Below are positions 55,401 to 62,796 of a stretch of 64,000 nt of DNA, piece after piece. Every line of letters starts with the position of its first letter. The stretch's first letter is position 1. The stretch lies in the NCBI RefSeq assembly GCF_050908995.1, contig NC_135120.1, positions 3,485,433-3,549,432 on the forward strand, read 5' to 3'. Below the pieces are notes generated by a model that worked only from the letters and a program-made list of their open reading frames with translations, was not told where the DNA came from and did not search any database. The position numbers and the translations under genes were made by a program. The DNA comes from Andrena cerasifolii (lineage: Eukaryota; Arthropoda; Insecta; Hymenoptera; Andrenidae).

Positions 55401-56916
55401 AACGAGTAAAACGAGTAAAACGAGTAAAACGAGTAAAACGAGTAAAACGAGTAAAACGAGTAAAACGAGTAAAACGAGTAAAACGAGTAAAACGAGTAAA
55501 ACGAGTAAAACGAGTAGAACGAGTAAAACGAGTAAAACGAGTAAAACGAGTAAAACGAGTAATACGAGTAATACGAGTAAAACGAGTAAAACGAGTAAAA
55601 CGAGTAAAACGAGTAAAACGAGTAAAACGAGTAATACGAGTAATACGAGTAAAACGAGTAAAACGAGTAAAACGAGTAAAACGAGTAAAACGAGTAAAAC
55701 GAGTAAAACGAGTAAAACGAGTAAAACGAGTAAAACGAGTAAAACGAGTAATACGAGTAATACGAGTAAAACGAGTAAAACGAGTAAAACGAGTAAAACG
55801 AGTAAAACGAGTAATACGAGTAAAACGAGGAAAACGAGTAAAACGAGTAAAACGAGTAAAAAGAGTAAAACTAGTAAAACGAGTAAAACGAGCAAAACGA
55901 GCAAAACTAGTAAAACGAGCAAAACGAGCAAAACGAGCAAAACTAGTAAAACGAGCAAAACGAGTAAAACGAGTAAAACGAGTAAAACGAGTAAAACGAG
56001 TAAAACGAGTAAAACGAGTAAAACGAGTAAAACGAGTAAAACGAGTAAAACGAGTAAAACGAGTAAAACGAGTAAAACGAGTAAAACGAGTAAAACGAGT
56101 AAAACGAGTAAAACGAGTAAAACGAGTAAAACGAGTAAAACGAGTAAAACGAGTAAAACGAGCAAAACGAGTAAAACGAGTAAAATGAGTAAAACGAGTA
56201 AAACGAGTAAATCGAGTAAAACGAGTAAATCGAGTAAATCGAGTAAAACGAGTAAAACGAGTAATACGAGTAATACGAGTAAAACGAGTAAAACGAGTAA
56301 AACGAGTAAAACGCGTAAAACGTGTAAAACGAGTAAAACGAGTAAAACGAGTAAAACGAGTAGAACGAGTAAAACGAGTAGAACGAGTAAAACGAGTAGA
56401 ACGAGTAAAACGAGTAGAACGAGTAAAACGAGTAGAACGAGTAAAACGAGTAGAACGAGTAAAACGAGTAGAACGAGTAAAACGAGTAGAACGAGTAAAA
56501 CGAGTAGAACGAGTAATACGAGTAATACGAGTAAAACTAGTAAAACGAGTAAAACTAGTAAAACGAGTAAAACGAGCAAAACGAGCAAAACTAGTAAAAC
56601 GAGCAAAACGAGCAAAACGAGCAAAACTAGTAAAACGAGCAAAACGAGTAAATCGAGTAAAACGAGTAAAACGAGTAAAACGAGTAAAACGAGTAAAACG
56701 AGTAAAACGAGTAAAACGAGTAAAACGAGTAAAACGAGTAAAACGAGTAGAACGAGTAGAACGAGTAGAACGAGTAAAACGAGTAGAACGAGTAAAACGA
56801 GTAAAACGAGTAAAACGAGTAAAACGAGTAAAACGAGTAAAACGAGTAAAACGAGTAAAACGAGTAAAACGAGTAAAACGAGTAAAACGAGTAAAACGAG
56901 TAAAACGCGTAAAACG

Positions 56917-57321
56917 TGTAGAACGAGTAAAACGAGTAGAACGAGTAAAACGAGTAGAACGAGTAAAACGAGTAGAACGAGTAAAACGAGTAGAACGAGT
57001 AAAACGAGTAGAACGAGTAAAACGAGTAGAACGAGTAAAACGAGTAGAACGAGTAAAACGAGTAGAACGAGTAAAACGAGTAGAACGAGTAAAACGAGTA
57101 GAACGAGTAAAACGAGTAGAACGAGTAAAACGAGTAGAACGAGTAAAACGAGTAGAACGAGTAAAACGAGTAGAACGAGTAAAACGAGTAGAACGAGTAA
57201 AACGAGTAGAACGAGTAAAACGAGTAGAACGAGTAAAACGAGTAGAACGAGTAAAACGAGTAGAACGAGTAAAACGAGTAGAACGAGTAAAACGAGTAGA
57301 ACGAGTAAATCGAGTAGAACG
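56917..57321 (+). repeat. Long 18-bp dimeric block (AGA/AAA alternation)
   Basis: Twenty-three AGTAGAACG-type monomers alternate strictly with AGTAAAACG monomers, so the local period is 18 bp. It starts right after an ACGCGTAAAACGTGT marker-like doublet (56,905) and ends with an AAATCG monomer, the same polarity as in other higher-order units. It is among the longest uninterrupted dimer blocks in the array and lies within 230 bp of its boundary with the retrotransposon. Confidence 0.85.
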
Positions 57322-57915
57322 AGTAAAACGAGTAAAACGAGTAAAACGAGTAAAACGAGTAAAACGAGTAAAACGAGTAAAACGAGTAAAACGAGTAAAA
57401 CGAGTAAAACGAGTAAAACGAGTAAAACGAGTAATACGAGTAAAACGAGTAAAACTAGTAAAACGAGTAAAACGAGCAAAACGAGCAAAACGAGCAAAAC
57501 TAGTAAAACGAGCAAAACGAGCAAAACGAGCAAAACGAGCAAAACTAGTGTGACGTCCCACTATTTTTCGCGCAGTCGTAATTAGAGTCTTCCCCACAAA
57601 TAACTCCAAATCTTCGCCAAAATCCCTCGAATTCAAATCTTACCCCTTTTTCCCAACTACCGACCACCTTGACGATATACCTTAGCGGTCCCTATCTCAA
57701 GATGATCTACTACGAAATCCCCTTCCCTCTACGCCCTACGAGGCACGATCTCCTCCCTCACCTTCAAAGTCTAAACAAGTCCCTCGTCCCAAAAACCCTC
57801 TTACATCGAGACTACGTCTCACGACCTCCCTACGACCCACCGAGTCAAAGCCACTCTTACCCCGTTCCAATCAAAACACGCAAACCACATGTAACTAGTT
57901 TGAGTCCCCCTTCTC

Positions 57916-58011
57916 GAGCGCCCCTCATAAAAACCCCGGAAATAATATTGCGAAGTCCTTTTCGAATGCCCTTTATAAAAAACCCGGAAGTCTTATTGCG
58001 ACGCATATTTC
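57916..58011 (+). repeat. 48-bp imperfect tandem duplication in U3
   Basis: Two adjacent 48-bp copies (57,916 to 57,963 and 57,964 to 58,011) match at 35 of 48 positions without gaps. Each has a run of A residues followed by CCCGGAA and, further on, TATTGCGA. They lie about 50 to 145 bp upstream of the TATA box, where LTR enhancers usually sit, so a duplicated regulatory element is a fair guess, not a demonstrated one. Confidence 0.75.
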
Positions 58012-58061
58012 GTGCATGAGTCACGGTGCATACCGCGCACACCCCTCATACCTAAACACTG

Positions 58062-58069
58062 TATAAATA
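58062..58069 (+). promoter_or_regulatory. LTR TATA box
   Basis: TATAAATA lies between the U3 duplication and a CT-rich stretch. A start site about 25 to 30 bp downstream (near 58,090) would begin the R region and leave an AATAAA within R about 410 nt later, a sensible LTR layout. The exact start was not determined. Confidence 0.65.
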
Positions 58070-58500
58070 CAAGGGCCCCAGAGGCCGTAGCACTCTTCTC
58101 TTCTTCTACGGACTCTTCTTCTACGGAAAGCTCTTCCATAGAGACAGTTCAACGAAAGTAACAATTTAACTAACGTGCATTAAATTCAGTGCAACTACTC
58201 TCGACGAGAGATTCACTTTCGACAACAACTGTGAGCAATTAATATTACTTATTATAACACTGCATATCATCGCCATTTATATTACACTTTCTTGCTTATG
58301 CTTTTCTTATTATTGCTTATCGTTTATATCATCTTAACATTCCTAACGCTTATTGCTTTTCATATTCTTGTCTATTGCTAATACTCGCATATTTCATGTT
58401 CATCTATATATTGCTATTGTTTACCATTTATATAAATGTTTTGTGCTAATGCTCAACGTCCCACGCATTATTATAATATTACCACATATGCTTTGAACTG

Positions 58501-58506
58501 AATAAA
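58501..58506 (+). promoter_or_regulatory. Polyadenylation signal AATAAA in the LTR
   Basis: A consensus AATAAA lies downstream of the predicted start site and upstream of the U5 repeats. In the 3' LTR the equivalent site would direct 3' end formation, placing the R/U5 border about 15 to 30 nt further on. The region is AT-rich, so chance occurrence is possible. Confidence 0.55.
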
Positions 58507-58820
58507 CGTTCTTATTCTAAATAACGCTTCGAATTATTGTAGTGATCCTTCGGTTACGGAATTACCGAATCATAACAAGCCACTGCAACAGCTGATCTCG
58601 GTTCGCGAACTCCGGGATTTCTTACAGTGTTTACAAGGCTTACTTTCGTATAGGCCTTGTACGACCATACCGTTACCTCTATTATAAAGAAATATAACGC
58701 GAGGTTTCTTATATTAATGCAACGGTAAATCCAATTATCAGGACTTTAAATACCCATGCTTGTGTCTAACGGGTGTCACTCTGGTGCTTGATTACTGCTT
58801 TACCTTCCCTGGTTGCTTGC

Positions 58821-59104
58821 GCCGCGAAACTTGTTTTCGTGCCTAACTCCCATCGTGCCTAGTGCCGCGAAACCTGTTTTCGTGCCTAACTCCCATCGTT
58901 CCTAGTGCCGCGAAACCTGTTTTCGTGCCTAACTCCCATCGTTCCTAGTGCCGCGAAACTTGTTTTCGTGCCTAACTCCTGCCTCACTTTGTGCCGCGAA
59001 ACTAGTTTTCGTGCCAAAGTCCTATCCTGCTTAGTGCCGCGAAGCTGGTTTTCGTGCCTAAACTCCCCCAACTAGCCTTGTGTCGCGAAACTGGTTTTCG
59101 TGCC
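58821..59104 (+). repeat. Seven 43-bp hairpin repeats in U5
   Basis: Copies begin at 58,821, 58,864, 58,907, 58,950, 58,993, 59,036 and 59,082, so the period is 43 bp five times and 46 bp once. Each copy holds the arms CGCGAAA and TTTCGTG around a 5-nt loop; the arms pair over 7 positions, one of them G-T. The loops vary (CTTGT, CCTGT, CTAGT, CTGGT) while the arms are almost unchanged; copy 6 has GAAG for GAAA, which still allows a wobble pair. The last three copies have diverged spacers. The array lies in U5 and so falls in the 5' leader of the genomic RNA, where packaging or translation signals would act (inference). Confidence 0.88.
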
Positions 59105-59178
59105 AAGGCTTCCTCCCGATCTACCCCAACTATGTCATTCCCCTAAAAAAGACCTTCACCCGGGACGTGACATAAATT

Positions 59179-59196
59179 TGGTGACAGCGGTGGGAT
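59179..59196 (+). other. Primer binding site, tRNA-Leu-like
   Basis: TGGTGACAGCGGTGGGAT starts 6 nt after the LTR. Its reverse complement ends in CCA and reads like the T-arm and acceptor 3' end of a eukaryotic tRNA-Leu of the AAG/TAG type (ATCCCACCGCTG followed by ACCA, one difference from the form known to me). This is where minus-strand DNA synthesis would be primed. The tRNA identity rests on memory of tRNA-Leu sequences and has not been searched. Confidence 0.75.
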
Positions 59197-59264
59197 GTTC
59201 GTCTACCGTTAACAAAGAATAGGTTCTTTGTATATACGGTACCCACAACGTCCCTATATCTAGA

Positions 59265-59606
59265 ATGTGCATTACATACCCTCTTCGAAGCGTGCTATCT
59301 TACCGGAGCCGCAGACTACAAAGCATTTCAGCATATTTGAATGCGCTGATCTGCGTTTCTGGCGGCATAGCAACAACCACGGACGGCAGCGAGATTTGCC
59401 TAAATTGCTCTAGCTTTTCGCCTGCAGATACGGTAGAAGTATATTGGACCCATTATTATTATACGTATAACGTACCTAAATATTGCCCTCGGTGCAGAAA
59501 TCCTCTAATTCCAGGGCGCCCCATAAGTAACTGCGACGAGTGCTCAGAAAGTTACCTCCTCTCAAATAAGAGCTACATTAGATTTGATAATTTTACCCAG
59601 GTTTAA
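59265..59606 (+). CDS. Leader ORF, zinc-ribbon-like, unknown function
   Basis: A 113-codon ORF lies between the primer binding site and gag; it is open upstream to 59,223, and its ATG has A at -3. I do not recognise the product. It has three CX2C pairs: CLNC in the middle, then CPRC and CDEC separated by 12 residues, the spacing of a zinc ribbon. No signal peptide or membrane segment is obvious. It ends 80 nt before the gag ATG, in a different frame. A CAG|GTTTAA that could be a weak splice donor overlaps its stop (59,598 to 59,606). It could be an accessory protein, a captured host fragment, or a chance ORF; the paired cysteines are the only argument for the first two. Confidence 0.4.
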   Translation: MCITYPLRSVLSYRSRRLQSISAYLNALICVSGGIATTTDGSEICLNCSSFSPADTVEVYWTHYYYTYNVPKYCPRCRNPLIPGRPISNCDECSESYLLSNKSYIRFDNFTQV

Positions 59607-59686
59607 AACACCTTGATTTTTAAATAACGGCTACCGGACGCTGAAAACATTAGAATATTTCTAAGGCAACCCCAAACAATACAACC

Positions 59687-61060
59687 ATGTCTGTGTACGG
59701 CGAAACCGACGACTCTTGCGTACTAGACCAAATCGCGGGCGCTTCCGCTAACGCTGTAAACTCCGCTACCGCCGAATTAATGGAGAAAGTGCAATTATTA
59801 CGACAGAAACAAGCCGAAATCGAGAGCTTGCACGGGAAATACATTAGAAACCCGGAATCCAATACGCACTCGGACATAGCTACAGGCTCGAGGCACCCCG
59901 CGCCTGAAGGCCTCTCCGATCAAATTCACGCCATCCGCGAGATGATAGAAAAACTTCTCGTACCCCCGCCAACGGCGAACAATTTCGCCACTCCAGGTTC
60001 CTCCCGTTTCGATAGGAAACCGGTATTAAATTTCGGGGACATTTCGGACCAAGGTCCATCGCCCCAGATCAAATTGAAAGACGCCGTAGAAACGGTCCCA
60101 AAGTTTAATGGTCACAACATGTCTGTGTTGCAATTCGCGAGAGCCTGCAACAGGGCTAAGGCTCTGATTCCCTCGCAAGCCGAACCCCAGCTAACGAGGT
60201 TGTTGAGAAATAAGCTGCAAGACCATGCGTACTTGGCCGTTGAGGATCGGGCCTTCGACTCCGTAAACGACCTAATTAAGCAACTCAAACGTACCTTTTC
60301 TCCTGCTAAATCATCGGACCACTATCGTGGGGAACTCGCTAACGTCATAAAAGGAAACAACGAGCACATACTGGAATACATTTCACGCGTTAAGGACCTC
60401 CGATTCGCCATTCTAGAAGAGGACAGAGAATACTACCGCGACTTCGCGCGAAATCGCCCTCAGGAATTAGATCGGCTAACCCTAGATTCGTTCGTCGATG
60501 GACTTCCCCCCCACATTAGGATGAGGCTACAGCAACACCAATTCGATACGCTCGACGAAGCGTTCGATCAAGCCGTGCTCGTAGACAAGAAGATTGACAG
60601 GGACCGCCTACGATTTTCGGAGCAGAAGACTCCGAAATTAACTTGCCAACTCTGCAACAAAACGGGCCACGACGCGCGGTCCTGTCGAGGTAATCAAGGT
60701 TCAACCGCCCAACCTTACGAAAGGCATCCTCCAAACCGCGCTGCGGAATATGGACACCAAGCGCCCAAACCTCTGCTCCCTTACTGGGACAAAAACCGAC
60801 CTCCTCCTTCAAGGCCTACGGAGCTACGAATTTGTGGATATTGTAAGAAGCCCGGCCATTTGATCTCGGAATGCAGGAAACGTATGTTTAATAACAACGA
60901 CCGAAACCCTGGAACCTTCCGACAAAGGGATTCGGGAAACGCCCCGCCCCCACGGACAACTATGGATGCGTACCGTGGAACGGGCCAAACAGGAGCGCGT
61001 CCAATCATAATACAAGCGGACACGGAAAGACCGCTACTAGAATCGCCACCGCGCAACTAA
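59687..61060 (+). CDS. gag: Gag polyprotein (capsid and nucleocapsid)
   Basis: This 457-residue protein forms the virus-like particle and binds the element RNA. Residues about 24 to 52 are Leu/Glu/Lys-rich with a heptad-like pattern, possibly a short coiled coil. Residues about 138 to 300 look like the helical capsid core of retrotransposon Gag, opening with PKFNG. Two CCHC knuckles of the form CX2CX4HX4C follow at residues 320 to 333 and 383 to 396, with a Pro/Arg-rich segment between and after them, as in a nucleocapsid. The ATG has A at -3 (ACAACCATG) and is the first codon matching the domain layout. The 3' 166 nt overlap the open pol frame, and the slippery site lies about 40 codons before the stop. 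The frame is intact. Confidence 0.92.
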   Translation: MSVYGETDDSCVLDQIAGASANAVNSATAELMEKVQLLRQKQAEIESLHGKYIRNPESNTHSDIATGSRHPAPEGLSDQIHAIREMIEKLLVPPPTANNFATPGSSRFDRKPVLNFGDISDQGPSPQIKLKDAVETVPKFNGHNMSVLQFARACNRAKALIPSQAEPQLTRLLRNKLQDHAYLAVEDRAFDSVNDLIKQLKRTFSPAKSSDHYRGELANVIKGNNEHILEYISRVKDLRFAILEEDREYYRDFARNRPQELDRLTLDSFVDGLPPHIRMRLQQHQFDTLDEAFDQAVLVDKKIDRDRLRFSEQKTPKLTCQLCNKTGHDARSCRGNQGSTAQPYERHPPNRAAEYGHQAPKPLLPYWDKNRPPPSRPTELRICGYCKKPGHLISECRKRMFNNNDRNPGTFRQRDSGNAPPPRTTMDAYRGTGQTGARPIIIQADTERPLLESPPRN

Positions 61061-62796
61061 ACACCGATGGTAAGGTCCCATCCGTAATAATCCAATCCAC
61101 GGACTTCGGGAAAACGCCCGAATTAATGATCGATACCGGCTCGGAGGTAAATTTGTTAAAAATCCAGGCCGTAAAGCGATTCCAAGACATCGACCCGGGA
61201 AACCAAGTATTATTGAGAGGTATTTCACATGATCCCGTCTCTACCCTTGGAACAATAAGAGTAACCATCTTGGGCAACGACGTCACGTTCCATGTAGTCG
61301 ACGACGACTTCCCAATTAAAACCCAAGGAATATTAGGGTCAGAATTTTTAATGGAACGCGACGTAACAATAAACTACTTAGAAAAGCGTTTAGAGTTCCA
61401 CGGAACTTCAATTCCGTTTGTAGACAGGAACCCGATCGTATTAACCGCTAGATCAAAGACCACCTTCTTCGTACATGTAGGTAACCCGAATATAGAAGAA
61501 GGGTATTTGCCCCGGTTAGACCTAGGTACAGGAGTCCATGCCGGTAACGCGCTTGTCCGTAACCAAGACGGCAAGGCATACCTGCAAATAATAAATTCAA
61601 ATGGGGTAGACACAGCAGTCACAATACCCACCGTTGAACTAGAGGAATTCGACAGGATAATTCCGGAACCCAGACAAAACCGACCAAAAGAGACTACAAT
61701 GCCGACAGGCACTACTCCCATCCCCGACCTAATAAAAAACAAGTCCCTCTTAGCCCCGGATCCGTCGATCCACTATTTCGAGGCACCCGCGAAGGTGCAC
61801 TCACCCTCAACCCCTGCGCATTACGCCAAATTTACCCTTCCCCTAACCTCCCTTAAGTCTCTTGCGGTTACGTCTGGATCAAAAACACGGGAAAATTCCG
61901 AGGAAACCCCTTCGAGGGTAGAACGAATACTCCAATCAATCTCAACGGAACATATGAATCAAGAGGAAAAACACCATGTCCAAGAAATTATAAGGAAAAA
62001 TCACGACCTTTTCCATCTACCAGACGAGAAGTTAGGTCATACAAATGTCATCCAGCACAGGATCCAGACGACGGACCCAGTGCCTGTCAACACGAAACAA
62101 TATCGCTTCCCTCCAGTACATAAGAAGGAAATCGACCAACAAGTACGCAAGCTACTGGAAAATGAAATTGTGAAACCATCGTTGTCTCCTTACAACTCAC
62201 CCGTCTGGATCGTGTCCAAGAAGCCAGGACCTGATGGGGAACCCCAGTGGCGAATGGTAATAGATTTTAGGGAACTCAACAAAAAGACCGTTCCCGACGC
62301 ATACCCGCTTCCAAATATCAATGAGATATTGGATCAATTAGGAGGAGCCAAGTACTTCTCCGTGTTTGACCTCGCTTCGGGATTCCACCAAATACCTATG
62401 AAGCCGGAAGACGCACCAAAAACAGCATTCTCTACACCTCATGGACACTACGAGTTTGTAAGAATGCCATTTGGGCTTTGTAATGCACCGGCGACTTTCC
62501 AACGTCTGATGGACCACACCCTTACGGGGCTCCAGGGCACAGAAATGTTCGTTTATTTGGACGATATCGTCCTCTACGCAAGTTCCCTCACGGAACACTT
62601 AATTAAATTTAAAAAACTCGCCCATCGCTTACGAGAGGCAAACCTTAAACTCCAACCTTCCAAATGTAAGTTCCTGCACAGAGAAGTCGCATATTTGGGA
62701 CACATAATCACCGAGGAGGGTGTGAAACCGGACCAACAAAAAGTCCAAGCAGTCCGGAACTACCCTGCACCTCGCACACCAAAGGGAATCAAATAA
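60895..62796 (+). CDS. pol: Pol, first part: protease and reverse transcriptase
   Basis: The frame is open from 60,895 and would be entered by -1 frameshifting from gag near 60,940; the first in-frame Met (61,126) lies inside the protease and is probably not a real start. Counting from it, the aspartic protease has the catalytic DTG at residues 3 to 5 and an ILGSEFL motif at 69 to 75. A variable linker follows. Reverse transcriptase shows RMVIDFRELN at 376 to 385, the first catalytic Asp of FDLASGFHQI at 415, the LCNAPATFQ motif, and YLDD at 477 to 480. A TAA at 62,794 ends the frame in the connection between thumb and RNase H, immediately before a conserved FLGL motif, so the product would lack RNase H and integrase. 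The same frame resumes directly after the stop. Confidence 0.92.
   Translation, partial: QRPKPWNLPTKGFGKRPAPTDNYGCVPWNGPNRSASNHNTSGHGKTATRIATAQLNTDGKVPSVIIQSTDFGKTPELMIDTGSEVNLLKIQAVKRFQDIDPGNQVLLRGISHDPVSTLGTIRVTILGNDVTFHVVDDDFPIKTQGILGSEFLMERDVTINYLEKRLEFHGTSIPFVDRNPIVLTARSKTTFFVHVGNPNIEEGYLPRLDLGTGVHAGNALVRNQDGKAYLQIINSNGVDTAVTIPTVELEEFDRIIPEPRQNRPKETTMPTGTTPIPDLIKNKSLLAPDPSIHYFEAPAKVHSPSTPAHYAKFTLPLTSLKSLAVTSGSKTRENSEETPSRVERILQSISTEHMNQEEKHHVQEIIRKNHDLFHLPDEKLGHTNVIQHRIQTTDPVPVNTKQYRFPPVHKKEIDQQVRKLLENEIVKPSLSPYNSPVWIVSKKPGPDGEPQWRMVIDFRELNKKTVPDAYPLPNINEILDQLGGAKYFSVFDLASGFHQIPMKPEDAPKTAFSTPHGHYEFVRMPFGLCNAPATFQRLMDHTLTGLQGTEMFVYLDDIVLYASSLTEHLIKFKKLAHRLREANLKLQPSKCKFLHREVAYLGHIITEEGVKPDQQKVQAVRNYPAPRTPKGIK
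60934..60978 (+). promoter_or_regulatory. -1 ribosomal frameshift signal at gag/pol
   Basis: GGGAAAC (60,934 to 60,940) is a canonical X XXY YYZ heptamer, read G GGA AAC in the gag frame. After 9 nt a stem can form between 60,950 to 60,957 (CCACGGAC) and 60,970 to 60,978, 8 pairs with one bulged A and a 12-nt loop. The -1 frame is exactly the pol frame and is open from 60,895. Heptamer, phase, spacing and stem all fit programmed -1 frameshifting, which would make Gag-Pol at a fraction of the Gag level. Function is not shown. Confidence 0.82.

Larger units (their letters stand above)
1..57548 (+). repeat. Giant 9-bp satellite array (ACGAGTAAA)n
   Basis: The whole interval is a head-to-tail array of a 9-bp monomer, about 6,390 copies in one orientation, with no unrelated sequence inside. 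It starts before the window and ends at the retrotransposon LTR. The plus strand is purine-rich (7 of 9 bases), about one third G+C, with one CpG per monomer. Variation is by substitution: the common variants are AGC for AGT, AGA or AAT for AAA, ACT for ACG; rarer shared ones are ATG, TCG, CGT, TGT and AAG. Some variants create recurring ACTAGT and ACGCGT hexamers. Variant order is repeated over kilobases, so this is a higher-order-repeat satellite and not simple slippage noise. The period is three codons and only one of six frames has a stop, which fully accounts for the very long open frames. No function is visible; large heterochromatin is the likeliest setting (inference). Confidence 0.97.
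57549..59172 (+). repeat. 5' LTR of the gypsy element
   Basis: The LTR starts TGTGACGTCCC and ends GGGACGTGACA, which are inverted repeats with one mismatch and carry the TG...CA termini. It is 1,624 bp, long for the superfamily. The satellite stops exactly at its first base and a primer binding site starts 6 nt after its last base, which fixes both ends without sight of the 3' LTR. Contents in order: U3 with a 48-bp duplication, TATA box at 58,062, CT-rich presumed start of R, an AT-rich tract (about 58,230 to 58,500), AATAAA at 58,501, and U5 with hairpin repeats (58,821 to 59,104). ORFs in it (for example 57,669 to 58,019) are not supported as genes. Confidence 0.88.

Noticed and set aside
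1..57548. CRISPR-like or telomere-like array
   Set aside because: There are no spacers between repeats, so it is not CRISPR. The TTTACTCGT complement is not a telomere repeat I know, and the array does not end at a chromosome end in this window.
2122..57585. Plus-strand ORF of 18,487 codons (Thr-Ser-Lys repeats)
   Set aside because: A 9-bp repeat is three codons, and only one of six frames contains a stop, so such an ORF is automatic. It starts at a marker ATG in mid-array, changes reading pattern at 23,931 and 25,371, and ends only because the LTR begins. Not annotated as CDS.
24139..57636. Minus-strand ORF of 11,165 codons (Phe-Thr-Arg repeats) starting in the LTR
   Set aside because: Same arithmetic artefact on the other strand; the non-repeat N-terminus is antisense LTR sequence with no recognisable domain.
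57669..58019. 116-codon ORF in U3
   Set aside because: No recognisable domain. Its C-terminal repetition is explained by the 48-bp DNA duplication, and it lies upstream of the TATA box, so the element transcript would not include it at its 5' end.
58886..59071. Minus-strand 61-codon repetitive ORF in U5
   Set aside because: It is antisense to the 43-bp hairpin repeats; the apparent peptide repeats follow from the DNA repeats.
61126..61128. ATG at 61,126 as the true start of pol
   Set aside because: It lies two codons before the protease DTG, too late for a functional protease; the frame is open back to 60,895 and a frameshift signal provides entry.
60516..61286. Minus-strand ORFs opposite gag and pol (also at 59,650, 61,374, 62,338, 63,300 and 63,786)
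   Set aside because: They are shadows of intact gag and pol frames whose motifs are clear on the plus strand.
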